Below, piece after piece: positions 1 through 8,335 of a stretch of DNA of 64,000 bases. Both the position numbers and the translations under genes were made by a program. This stretch comes from Prevotella melaninogenica (GTDB lineage Bacteria; Bacteroidota; Bacteroidia; Bacteroidales; Bacteroidaceae): assembly GCF_018127965.1 (NCBI RefSeq), contig NZ_CP072350.1, forward strand, positions 868,001 through 932,000. The letters run 5' to 3'. The notes under the pieces are model-generated. The model searched no databases. It saw only the letters and a list, made by a program, of their open reading frames with translations, and had not been told where the DNA came from. Position 1 is the first letter of the stretch; each line of letters starts with the position of its first letter.

Positions 1-2328
1 TTATATGTTGGTAAGGTGCTTACTTGCGAGGCACATCCAAACTCTGATCACCTTCACGTAACAACCGTTGACCTTGGCAAGGGAGAACCACAGCAGATTG
101 TATGTGGCGCACCGAATGTTGCAGCAGGACAGAAGGTTATCGTTGCTGACTTAGGTTGTGTACTCTATGATGGCGACAATGAGTTTACTATCAAGAGAAG
201 TAAGCTGCGTGGTGTAGAAAGTCTTGGTATGATTTGTGCCGAGGATGAGATTGGTGTTGGTACTGCTCACGATGGTATCATTGTGTTGCCAGAGGATGCA
301 CCAGTAGGTCAGCCAGCATCAGAGTATTACCAATTAGACAGTGATTGGCTGATTGACATAGACATCACTGCTAATCGTGCAGATGCGTTAAGTCATTATG
401 GTGTAGCTCGCGACCTCTATGCATGGTTGACACAGAATGGTTATGAGACTTCGCTGCATCGCCCATCTTGTGATGCATTTAAGGTTGACAATCATGACCT
501 TCCTATTGATGTGACAATTGAGAATACTGATGCTTGCCGTCGTTATGCTTGTTTGAGCATTACTGATTGTGAGGTAAAGGAAAGTCCACAATGGTTGAAG
601 GACAAACTGAATATTATCGGTTTGCGTCCAATCAATAATATCGTTGACATTACCAACTATATCATGATGGCTTATGGTCAGCCTATGCACTGTTTTGATG
701 CAGACATGGTTAAGGGTCATCATATCATCGTTAAGGATAAGAACGAGGGAAAGAAGTTCGTTACTTTGGATGGTGAAGAGCATATACTTGGTGAGCACGA
801 CCTCGCTATCTGCAATGAGGAAGACCCTATGTGTATTGCAGGTGTCTTCGGTGGAAAGGGTAGTGGAACTTACGAAACGACAAAAAATGTAGTTCTGGAG
901 AGTGCTTACTTCCACCCAACATGGATTCGTAAGAGTGCTCGTCGTCATGGTCTTTCAACTGATGCCAGCTTCCGTTTTGAGCGTGGTATTGATCCAAATG
1001 GCGTCATCTATGCGCTGAAGCAGGCTGCAATCCTTTGTAAGGAACTTGCAGGTGGTAAGGTAAGTATGGAGATTCGTGATGAGTATCCAACTAAGATGGA
1101 AGGCTTCCCAGTTCGTTTGAACTACGAGTATTGCGACCGTCTTATCGGTAAGAAGCTCGGTAATGAGACGATTAAGCGTATTGCTGAAAGCCTTGAAATG
1201 AAGGTCGAGAAGGAAGATGCAGAGGGACTCAATCTCCTCGTTCCTCCTTATCGTGTTGATGTACAACGTCCTTGTGATGTTGTTGAAGACATCCTTCGTA
1301 TCTATGGATATAATAATGTAGAGATTCCTACAGAGTTGAAGTCTTCATTGACAATCGCAGAAGAGGCTGACAAGAACTATCACTGTGAGAACATCATCGG
1401 TGAGCAGTTAGTAGGTGCTGGCTTCTCAGAGATAATGAACAATTCGCTCACAAAGAGTTCTTACTATGAGGAGACAGGCCTTAATGCTTATCCTTGGGAG
1501 GAGACTGTAAAGGTGATGAATCCACTTTCAGCAGACTTGGGTGTGATGCGTCAGACCCTTCTCTTTGGTGGTTTGGAGAGCATTGTACGTAATGTAAATC
1601 GTAAGGCACAGAATCTCCGCTTCTTTGAAGTAGGTAATGTCTACAAGTTCAATAAGGAAAAGTGGTCAGAGGAAAGTCCAGTTAAGGCTTATAGTCAGGA
1701 TTATCACATGGCATTGTGGGTGACAGGTAAGCGTGTACAAGGTTCATGGGCACATCCTGATGAGGAAAGTACATTCTATGAACTAAAGGCATACGTAGAG
1801 AATATTCTTCGTCGTATCGGCATTGCACAGGGCTTGCTCGTTAGCGAAAAGTCTGATAACAACGTCTTTGTTAAGGCGATAGCACTGAAGACACGTGCAG
1901 GTAAGGTACTCGTTGAGATGGGTATTCTCAGCCACAAACTGTTGAAGAGTTTCAATATTGACCAGAAGGTTTATTATGCAGAGTTGGATTGGGCTGGATT
2001 GATGAAGGCCATCCGCAAAAATAAACTTCAGTTCCAGGAGATATCTAAGTATCCTGCTGTAAGCCGTGACCTTGCCTTGTTGGTTGACAACAATGTTGAG
2101 TTTGCACAGATTGAGGAGATTGCTCGTCAGGCAGACAAGAAACTCTTGAAGCGTGTCGAACTCTTCGATGTTTATCAGGGTAAGAACCTTCCTGAGGGTA
2201 AGAAGAGTTATGCTGTAAACTTCATTCTTCAGGACGAAAGCAAGACGCTCAACGACAAGGCAATTGATGCCATCATGCAGAAATTAATTAAGAATTTAAC
2301 AAATAAACTCGGAGCAGAACTCCGTTAA
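1..2328 (+). CDS. pheT: Phenylalanyl-tRNA synthetase beta subunit, 5' end missing
   Basis: Beta chain of the alpha2beta2 enzyme that charges tRNA-Phe in the cytoplasm. The reading frame is open from base 1, so the start lies upstream of the window; 775 residues are visible, and against a family length near 820 roughly 45 are missing. The visible protein opens inside the N-terminal tRNA-binding OB fold (YVGKVLTCEAHPNSDHL), continues through the B3/B4 editing region (about 100-300) and the B5 region, and ends in a ferredoxin-fold anticodon-binding domain (about 680-775, with KYPAVSRDLALLVD). The GTG at 16 is only an internal in-frame codon. The yebC-family gene follows 12 bp after the stop on the same strand, so the two are probably co-transcribed. 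The family assignment is secure. Confidence 0.97.
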   Translation, partial: LYVGKVLTCEAHPNSDHLHVTTVDLGKGEPQQIVCGAPNVAAGQKVIVADLGCVLYDGDNEFTIKRSKLRGVESLGMICAEDEIGVGTAHDGIIVLPEDAPVGQPASEYYQLDSDWLIDIDITANRADALSHYGVARDLYAWLTQNGYETSLHRPSCDAFKVDNHDLPIDVTIENTDACRRYACLSITDCEVKESPQWLKDKLNIIGLRPINNIVDITNYIMMAYGQPMHCFDADMVKGHHIIVKDKNEGKKFVTLDGEEHILGEHDLAICNEEDPMCIAGVFGGKGSGTYETTKNVVLESAYFHPTWIRKSARRHGLSTDASFRFERGIDPNGVIYALKQAAILCKELAGGKVSMEIRDEYPTKMEGFPVRLNYEYCDRLIGKKLGNETIKRIAESLEMKVEKEDAEGLNLLVPPYRVDVQRPCDVVEDILRIYGYNNVEIPTELKSSLTIAEEADKNYHCENIIGEQLVGAGFSEIMNNSLTKSSYYEETGLNAYPWEETVKVMNPLSADLGVMRQTLLFGGLESIVRNVNRKAQNLRFFEVGNVYKFNKEKWSEESPVKAYSQDYHMALWVTGKRVQGSWAHPDEESTFYELKAYVENILRRIGIAQGLLVSEKSDNNVFVKAIALKTRAGKVLVEMGILSHKLLKSFNIDQKVYYAELDWAGLMKAIRKNKLQFQEISKYPAVSRDLALLVDNNVEFAQIEEIARQADKKLLKRVELFDVYQGKNLPEGKKSYAVNFILQDESKTLNDKAIDAIMQKLIKNLTNKLGAELR

Positions 2329-2340
2329 CAAACAATTCCA

Positions 2341-3072
2341 ATGGGTAGAGCATTTGAATATCGCAAAGCAACTAAGCTCAAGAGATGGGGTCACATGGCC
2401 CGCACGTTCACAAAGTTAGGTAAAGAAATCGCTATAGCTGTTAAGGCAGGTGGTCCTGAGCCTGAGAACAACCCACGCCTTCGTGCGATTATAGCAACAT
2501 GTAAGCGTGAGAACATGCCGAAGGACAATATCCAGCGCGCTATTAAAAACGCAATGGGTAAGGATACCAGCGACTATAAGGAGGTGACATACGAAGGTTA
2601 TGGACCTCATGGAGTTGCTATATTTGTTGATACATTGACAGATAACACTACACGTACTGTAGGTGATGTTCGTTCAATATTTAACAAATTTAATGGTAAC
2701 CTCGGTACTCAAGGTTCTCTCAGTTTCCTTTTTGATCAAAAGGCTGTCTTCACCTTTAAGAAGAAAGACGGCTTGGATATGGAAGAGTTGATTCTCGACT
2801 TGATTGACTATGGTGTTGAGGACGAATTCGATGAGGATGAGGAAGAGAACGAAATCACAATCTATGGTGAGCCAACAAGCTTTGGTGAGATTCAGAAACA
2901 CTTAGAGGACAATGGCTTCGAGATTACTTCTGCTGAGTTCACTCGTATTCCTAACGACTTGAAGGACGTAACTCCTGAAGAGCGTGAGACTATCGACAAG
3001 ATGGTTGAGCGTTTGGAAGATTTCGACGACGTGCAGAATGTTTATACAAACATGAAGCCTGCTGAGGAATAA
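2341..3072 (+). CDS. YebC/PmpR family protein (TACO1-like)
   Basis: A 243-residue member of the YebC/PmpR/TACO1 family. Members have been described as transcriptional regulators and, more recently, as factors that help ribosomes through difficult stretches such as polyproline; which applies here cannot be told from sequence. Family marks are the N-terminal MGRAFEYRKATKLKRW followed by MARTFTKLGKEI, the segment GGPEPENNPRLRAII, and TYEGYGPHGVAIFV. An acidic stretch (about 158-168, DEFDEDEEENE) lies in the middle domain. The start at 2341 is 12 bp after the pheT stop, and the N-terminal motif begins exactly there. No separate promoter is visible, so it is probably read with pheT. Confidence 0.95.
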   Translation: MGRAFEYRKATKLKRWGHMARTFTKLGKEIAIAVKAGGPEPENNPRLRAIIATCKRENMPKDNIQRAIKNAMGKDTSDYKEVTYEGYGPHGVAIFVDTLTDNTTRTVGDVRSIFNKFNGNLGTQGSLSFLFDQKAVFTFKKKDGLDMEELILDLIDYGVEDEFDEDEEENEITIYGEPTSFGEIQKHLEDNGFEITSAEFTRIPNDLKDVTPEERETIDKMVERLEDFDDVQNVYTNMKPAEE

Positions 3073-3128
3073 TCTTGCCCTCTGCCGCACCTATATATAA
3101 TAAGGTGTAATTGGTTTTAAGAAAATAG

Positions 3129-3251
3129 AAAGAGACTATTTCAAGAATGTAGTCAGAACTTTTATTGGGAAGGTAGACTTATGCTTCCAAATAAAGTGCT
3201 ACTGACAGATACACAAATCGTGTGTTTCTACATTTTTGATATAGTCTCTTT
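3129..3251 (+). other. 123-nt highly folded element (structured RNA or complex terminator)
   Basis: An 11-bp perfect inverted repeat (AAAGAGACTAT at 3129-3139 and ATAGTCTCTTT at 3241-3251) closes a long stem that continues inward with TTCAAGAATGTAG against CTACATTTTTGAT, giving about 22 pairs with one mismatch and one G-T. Inside lie a large hairpin (TCAGAACTTTTATTGGGAAG against CTTCCAAATAAAGTGCTACTGA, loop near 3171-3181) and a small one (ACACA/TGTGT near 3220-3235), so the RNA would form a three-way junction. T-rich sequence follows. It sits 57 bp after the YebC-family gene and could be its terminator, but it is far more elaborate than a simple hairpin. No RNA family was recognised. Confidence 0.6.
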
Positions 3252-3351
3252 TTGTTTCTTGTTTGTTTATATTTCTACTCCGATTGTTATTCTATATAAA
3301 GATAATAAAAGTCGGTTTTGTTGTAATTTTTCGTATCCTTGTTTTTAAAAC

Positions 3352-3449
3352 ATGCTCTTTTGGCTTCTAAAAGACGCCTGATTGACTTGCAAAAGATGCC
3401 CTTTTGAGGTCCAACTAACGCCCTTTTGAAGTCCAATTAGGCACCTTTT
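3352..3449. repeat. Family A 22-bp array, copy A1
   Basis: Four tandem degenerate 22-bp units plus a 10-bp partial fifth (98 bp). Units begin ATGCTCTTTTGG, ACGCCTGATTGA, ATGCCCTTTTGA and ACGCCCTTTTGA, and the partial is GGCACCTTTT. Within each unit a CTTTTG-like half-site faces a CAAAAG- or CAATTA-like half-site, 11 bp apart. It is followed by TTTGTAAC (about 3470) and GTTGCAAAGG (about 3485-3494). The array lies in the 687-bp non-coding gap between the YebC-family gene and the acyl-CoA ligase. The rest of that gap, apart from the folded element and the promoter, shows nothing I can name. Confidence 0.9.
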
Positions 3450-3704
3450 ACAAAGTGAGTTTGTAACCTATTGATATCGTGTTAGTTGCAAAGGGGCAAG
3501 AAATAGTCCTGATATATGACTTTTATGGATGATTTGCAGTGTGTTATGTAAATATATTTCAATTGTTTAGAGTGCTTTTCAAATAAGAAAATAAGTATAA
3601 AAAGATGAAAAACTAAAATCAACTTTGGATTCTTTTATTCGAATATAAAAAAGGAATATTTCTCCTCTTTTTGTTTACTTGGTATGTTTTTCTTGCACAA
3701 AGTT

Positions 3705-3736
3705 TTTGTGAATGTGCAGGAATTTATTTAACTTTG
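3705..3736 (+). promoter_or_regulatory. Bacteroidota-type promoter of the acyl-CoA ligase gene
   Basis: TTTG at 3705-3708, then a 20-bp spacer, then TAACTTTG at 3729-3736. Transcription would start near 3743, which lies downstream of an in-frame start at 3712 and so supports translation from ATG 3760. Confidence 0.75.
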
Positions 3737-3759
3737 CACGCAAATCATACTTTTGTGCA

Positions 3760-5424
3760 ATGGATTCTATTAAAAGTTTCAACGCGTGTATAGAAAAGAG
3801 TATCAAGGATAACTGGGATAAAGATGCTCTGACGGATTATCTTGGCGCTACACTTCAATACCATGATGTAGCTCGCAAAATAGAGAAATTACATATTCTT
3901 TTTGAGAATAGCGGTTTGAAGAAGGGTGATAAGGTTGCTCTTTGTGGAAGAAACTCTTCGTCATGGGCAGTTGCTTTCTTTGCAACGCTTTCTTATGGAG
4001 CTGTAGCAGTACCTGTTCAAAATGAGTTTAAGCCAGAGCAGATTTACAATATTGTTAATCACTCGGAATCAAAACTTCTCTTTGTTGGTGATGTTGTGGT
4101 AACAACTATCGATGGAGAACAGATGCCTCAGTTGGAAGGTATAATATATTTACCAGACTTCTCATTGATTCTTTCTCGTTCAGAATCACTGACAAATGCT
4201 CGTGAAAACTTGAATGCGCTCTTTGGAAAGAAATATCCAAAGTTCTTCCGTGCGGAGGATGTAAGCTATTTCAAGGATGAGGCTGACGACCTTGCATTGA
4301 TTAATTATACAAGTGGAACGACTGGCTTTTCAAAGGGTGTGATGCTTAGTTATCGTTCTGTGCGTAGTAATCTCGCATGGGCTATAGCTGATATTAAGCC
4401 ACATATTAAGCCAGACAGTAAAGTTCTTTGCATGTTGCCAATGGCACATATGTATGGTATGATTTGTGAGTTTATCTGTCAGTTTTGTTTTGGTAGTCAT
4501 CTTTATTTCCTCACACGTCTTCCGAGTCCTTCATTGATTGCCCAAGCTTGTAGAGATATTCATCCTGCCATTATTATGGCTGTGCCTATGGTTGTAGAGA
4601 AGATTATCCGTAAGAATGTCTTTCCAAAGGTACAGAGTACGGCAACTCGAATGTTGCTGAAGATGCCTGTTGTTAGTAAGAAGGTGAAGGAACGAATCTG
4701 TTCGATTGTGATGGAGACCTTTGGAGGAAATGCGTATGAGGTAGTTACAGGTGGAGCAGCGCTTAATAAGGAGATTGAAGACTTCTTGGTAAGTATTGAT
4801 TTCCCTATAACAAGTGTGTATGGAGCAACAGAGTGTGGTCCGTTGGTAACTTTTAGCGACTATAAAGACTTTATTCCAGGCTCTTGTGGTACACCTGCTG
4901 TGAACATGGAAGTAAAGATTGTTAGTCCTGACCCTGCAAATATTCCAGGCGAAGTTATTACCAGGGGTGAGAATGTGATGCTTGGTTATTACAAGAATGA
5001 AGAAGCTACGAAAGAGGTTCTTGATAAGGAGGGCTGGTATCATACGGGCGACCTTGGGACGATGAGCGCTGATGGTCATCTCTTTATTCGTGGACGTATA
5101 AAGAATATGCTTTTAGGCTCTAACGGTCAGAATGTTTATCCTGAGGAGATTGAAGACAAGCTAAACTCTATGTCTATGGTGAGTGAGTGTATTGTTGTTC
5201 AGCGTGGTGACAAGATTGTTGGCTTGGTTTATCCTGATTTTGATGAGGCAAAAGAAATGGGTTTCTCACAGTCAGATTTACAAGAGATTATGGAGCAGAA
5301 CCGTCTGGAACTGAACAATATGTTACCCTCTTTCTGCCATTTATCGGCAATAGAGTTGCGTGATGAAGAGTTTGCGAAGACTCCGAAGAAGAGTATTAAG
5401 CGTTATCTTTATCAAGAGAAGTAA
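3760..5424 (+). CDS. AMP-dependent synthetase, acyl-CoA ligase type
   Basis: A 554-residue adenylate-forming enzyme that would activate a carboxylic acid, probably a fatty acid, with ATP and then transfer it to CoA or another thiol. The AMP-binding motif is clear (YTSGTTGFSKGVMLSYR, about 182-198), as are the later core motifs YGATECGPLV, GWYHTGDLG and the hinge region FIRGRIKNMLLGSNGQNVYP. The C-terminal lysine region ends KTPKKSIKRYLYQ. The length is normal for long-chain acyl-CoA synthetases. An ATG at 3712 would add 16 residues, but the promoter lies on top of it, so 3760 is preferred. It is a single-gene unit ended by the hairpin at 5500-5536. The exact substrate is unknown; acyl-ACP synthetase or menaquinone-type ligase activity is possible but less likely. 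Confidence 0.88.
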   Translation: MDSIKSFNACIEKSIKDNWDKDALTDYLGATLQYHDVARKIEKLHILFENSGLKKGDKVALCGRNSSSWAVAFFATLSYGAVAVPVQNEFKPEQIYNIVNHSESKLLFVGDVVVTTIDGEQMPQLEGIIYLPDFSLILSRSESLTNARENLNALFGKKYPKFFRAEDVSYFKDEADDLALINYTSGTTGFSKGVMLSYRSVRSNLAWAIADIKPHIKPDSKVLCMLPMAHMYGMICEFICQFCFGSHLYFLTRLPSPSLIAQACRDIHPAIIMAVPMVVEKIIRKNVFPKVQSTATRMLLKMPVVSKKVKERICSIVMETFGGNAYEVVTGGAALNKEIEDFLVSIDFPITSVYGATECGPLVTFSDYKDFIPGSCGTPAVNMEVKIVSPDPANIPGEVITRGENVMLGYYKNEEATKEVLDKEGWYHTGDLGTMSADGHLFIRGRIKNMLLGSNGQNVYPEEIEDKLNSMSMVSECIVVQRGDKIVGLVYPDFDEAKEMGFSQSDLQEIMEQNRLELNNMLPSFCHLSAIELRDEEFAKTPKKSIKRYLYQEK

Positions 5425-5499
5425 AAATGTTTTAGGTGATAATATGTACATTCTTGTAGGTCTTTGCGGTTTTGTACATATACTTTGACCAATAAATAA

Positions 5500-5536
5500 A
5501 GCCGCCTCCTAATGGACTATCCATTAAGAGGCGGCT
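5500..5536. terminator. Bidirectional terminator between convergent genes
   Basis: AGCCGCCTCCTAATGGA pairs with TCCATTAAGAGGCGGCT, a 17-bp stem with one wobble and a 3-base loop. It lies between the ends of the plus-strand ligase and the minus-strand protease. Confidence 0.8.
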
Positions 5537-5558
5537 ATTGTATGTTTAAAAGTTTGTA

Positions 5559-7364
5559 CTACTTCACAAACTTCTTGTTGTTCTGAATGTAGATTCCATG
5601 AGGTAGGATAGAGGCGTCAGTGCCTACATATCTGCCGTCAAGGGTGTAAATACGGTTGTCAGATGTACTCCTTTCAATGATTGAAGGTGCCTGAATACCG
5701 TTGGTTTCATTGTTCTTAAACTTGAAACTAACATATCGTGCAGCATCATTCTCTACGATGTCAAATATTGACTTATTTAGAATAGTACCATCATACATCT
5801 TAAAGTTGTTAGTCTTGTTGTTTCCATTGTAAGGGTAAAGGTCGCCATTGAGCTGAGCGGTGTATACATTTAGTTTTCCTCCAGCATTGGCTGCTGCTAA
5901 TATTTTACCATCTGCAGGGATAGGGATTACACGTGGTTTACCCTTTACATTGTTGGGGTAATCAAAGACATTTACTTTGCCAGAAGGGTATGAGATGCGA
6001 TAGGCAAACAACCCCTTCCCGTATGTACCATCTCCCCAACCTTGATTCCATGGTCCTTTTTGAATACTCTGCAATACAATATATTCATTTGAGTTTTTGG
6101 GATTGACAATCTTGTATGCCTTTCCACCATTGTCGATGCTCTTTAGGTTGTTTATAGTGATATCATTTTTAAGTTCATCAATATTCATCCAGCCCATTAC
6201 TTCACGTTCCCAAGCAAGATAAGAAGCTGGTACACGTCCACCACGGATTCCTGTTCCACCATCCATGATGTCCCAAAATTCCATACCTTGGTTATCTTGG
6301 TTTTCCGCATCAGTATTATAAGCATATATGTCAGGAAGTCCAAGTGTATGAGAGAACTCATGACAGAATAAGCCAATGCCATTAATCGTTTCCTTATCTT
6401 TTGTTTTATTTTCTAAACCTGCAAGTTCATTGCTTACGCCATAGCGTCGAATACTTTTACCGTCAAGCTTTTTTGAAATAGTAACAGTTCCTGATTTAGG
6501 CCATATATCAGTCGTTTTATTACCACCAATGTTGGCAGAGTGTCCTGCATAAATAACATAAACCAAATCAACTATTCCATCGTTGTTTGCATCATAATCC
6601 GCAAAATTTACCATTCCATCAACTGCACTACAAGCATCTTCTATGAGTGCTTTTATGTTGTCACTACCAGCACCATAATATGTCTGTTCTTTAGGTAACT
6701 TTACTGGTCCTACAACGTTAAAGGTAGGTGTGAACTTCCCATAACTGCAATCCTTGAAATAGCCACGTACACCTTTGTAGTTTTGATTTTGGTCATAGTG
6801 CTTCTCTGTGAAATGATCTTTATTCATCAGATAGTTTGTAAATACATCTTTTGTGTCTTGGATAGTAAAAGTTGTGTCTTGAAATTCAGCTAATATGACA
6901 AGTGCTTTTGGGCTACCAGTGTGGGGGAAATAAGGTACACCTCTCCAACCTGTATCTATGATCGGTCCTCGAGTAAGAGGCGTTTTATCGTATGCGTTTT
7001 CGGATTCTTCCGCAATCTTATTAACGTAAGCAAAAAACTTCTCTTTGTCTTGCTTAGCAATCAGGTTACGTTCAGCTTGTGAACGAGATACTGCCTCATG
7101 TGCAAGTTGTTTGGTTGCAACAAGTTTGCCACTTTTCTCTACTTTACCAATATAATAGTTGTTGTCCTCGCCTTGTACAAGCAATACGCCATCAAGTGTT
7201 GTGTACCAGTTGATATGTTCATCACCACGCAAAATGACAGTAATAACAGTGCCATCAACCTGTCTTACTTGTACAGGTATAGATTCTGCCTTTGCTGCCC
7301 AAGTAGTAAGGGAACAAAGCATTAGACATACAATAAGAGATAGTTGTTTTAATTGTTTAATCAT
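5559..7364 (-). CDS. Secreted M6-family metalloprotease
   Basis: A 601-residue secreted zinc endopeptidase of the M6 (immune inhibitor A-like) type. A signal peptide covers about residues 1-23 (hydrophobic LSLIVCLMLCSLTTWAAKA). The catalytic motif HEFSHTLGLPD is present with the typical downstream Met-turn region (EFWDIMDGG). NPKNSNEYIVLQS lies after the catalytic domain. The last 40 residues (IYTLDGRYVGTD, then LPHGIYIQNNKKFVK) resemble the short C-terminal sorting segments common on Prevotella exported proteins, which suggests type IX secretion; that is inference. It begins 8 bp after the EFR1-type gene on the same strand, so the two share a transcript. A function in peptide feeding or host interaction is likely but unproven. 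Confidence 0.88.
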   Translation of the reverse strand: MIKQLKQLSLIVCLMLCSLTTWAAKAESIPVQVRQVDGTVITVILRGDEHINWYTTLDGVLLVQGEDNNYYIGKVEKSGKLVATKQLAHEAVSRSQAERNLIAKQDKEKFFAYVNKIAEESENAYDKTPLTRGPIIDTGWRGVPYFPHTGSPKALVILAEFQDTTFTIQDTKDVFTNYLMNKDHFTEKHYDQNQNYKGVRGYFKDCSYGKFTPTFNVVGPVKLPKEQTYYGAGSDNIKALIEDACSAVDGMVNFADYDANNDGIVDLVYVIYAGHSANIGGNKTTDIWPKSGTVTISKKLDGKSIRRYGVSNELAGLENKTKDKETINGIGLFCHEFSHTLGLPDIYAYNTDAENQDNQGMEFWDIMDGGTGIRGGRVPASYLAWEREVMGWMNIDELKNDITINNLKSIDNGGKAYKIVNPKNSNEYIVLQSIQKGPWNQGWGDGTYGKGLFAYRISYPSGKVNVFDYPNNVKGKPRVIPIPADGKILAAANAGGKLNVYTAQLNGDLYPYNGNNKTNNFKMYDGTILNKSIFDIVENDAARYVSFKFKNNETNGIQAPSIIERSTSDNRIYTLDGRYVGTDASILPHGIYIQNNKKFVK

Positions 7365-7372
7365 ATTTTCGC

Positions 7373-8212
7373 TTATTTTTGTTTACTTAATTTGTTATAG
7401 AAATATTGTCCCTTCTTCTGTGTACGTTTACCAAACTCAATAGCATGATGTGGACAGTGATGATAATATGAGAAGCAAGTGAGGCATTTGCCATTGTGTA
7501 GCCATTCCGGCTCATAGCCTAAGCCACCTTTGATGTCATCAACGGGGCAAACGTTAGCACAGATACCACACTTCACACATCGACGACTGTCTACATGAAA
7601 GGGCTTGTCTGTGATGAGGAAGCGTTCAAAGAATCCTCCTACAGGACCAGAGAAGAATGATGGTATAGGACCTCTTTTCAGTTGTTCCCAACCCCAAATC
7701 TGTTGATTATCCGTGTAAGGGCGTTGTATAAGAATCTTAGAGAATTCTTTTATCTGCTCTGAAGCAAGTTCCTTCTTTTCTAATTCTTTCTCTTTCGTAT
7801 CTACATCCATACCCGGTAAGCCAACGTATGACTCTGGCATAATCAAAGAATATACTGCTTTAAGTAACAGTGAGTCACCAACTGCAGCTGTTTTTAGATA
7901 CTGTTGAAAGCGTTCCATAGCTTTGCCAACAGTATCTCCAGCTGTAACCAAACAGAAACAATAGTGCTTAACGAGATAAGAATCTTCTCCCTCAGTCTTT
8001 ATTGATAATTTAGTTATAAATTCTTTTACAATACTCGGAACTCTCCATCCGTGTATAGGAAAGATGAAACCTACGTGTTCATCCTTTTCTAATGTAAAAG
8101 AACAATTGCTGTTGATTACTTCTGGGATTGAAACGAGTGTATCGTCAGTTTCTAAAGCTAATGTCTTTGCAGCCCATTTGCTGTTACCTGTACCAGAAAA
8201 GTAGAATATCAT
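7373..8212 (-). CDS. EFR1-type flavodoxin/ferredoxin protein
   Basis: A 279-residue predicted cytoplasmic electron-transfer protein with an N-terminal flavodoxin-like FMN-binding domain (IFYFSGTGNSKWAA at 2-15) and a C-terminal bacterial ferredoxin domain. The first cluster motif is complete (CVKCGICANVCP). The second reads CLTCFSYYHHCP, where tyrosine occupies the position of the usual third cysteine, so it may hold a 3Fe-4S cluster or none. The -7 box TACCTTTG (8224 to 8217) ends only 4 nt before the ATG, so the mRNA is probably leaderless. It is divergent from comEC and precedes the M6 protease in an apparent operon, an odd pairing of a redox protein with a secreted protease. The physiological partner is unknown. 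Confidence 0.85.
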   Translation of the reverse strand: MIFYFSGTGNSKWAAKTLALETDDTLVSIPEVINSNCSFTLEKDEHVGFIFPIHGWRVPSIVKEFITKLSIKTEGEDSYLVKHYCFCLVTAGDTVGKAMERFQQYLKTAAVGDSLLLKAVYSLIMPESYVGLPGMDVDTKEKELEKKELASEQIKEFSKILIQRPYTDNQQIWGWEQLKRGPIPSFFSGPVGGFFERFLITDKPFHVDSRRCVKCGICANVCPVDDIKGGLGYEPEWLHNGKCLTCFSYYHHCPHHAIEFGKRTQKKGQYFYNKLSKQK

Positions 8213-8216
8213 GTGG

Positions 8217-8224
8217 CAAAGGTA
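8217..8224 (-). promoter_or_regulatory. -7 box of the EFR1/M6 operon
   Basis: Minus-strand TACCTTTG, 4 nt before the start codon. An imperfect CTTG lies 20 bp upstream. Confidence 0.6.
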
Positions 8225-8288
8225 CTGATATTTTGTAAATCTTGCAAGATAAAGAAGTGCAATGTTGTTGTTTTTCAGTTCTTTTTCT

Positions 8289-8296
8289 TACATTTG
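8289..8296 (+). promoter_or_regulatory. -7 box of comEC
   Basis: TACATTTG. Transcription would begin near 8303, which rules out the long in-frame upstream extension to 8213 and supports the ATG at 8336. Confidence 0.6.
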
Positions 8297-8335
8297 CAAT
8301 CAATACATGAAAACATTAATGCTGTGAAGAAGAAA

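Noticed and set aside
388..948. 186-codon open frame antisense to pheT
   Set aside because: Lies wholly inside pheT, has no promoter and has the composition expected of a complement of coding DNA.
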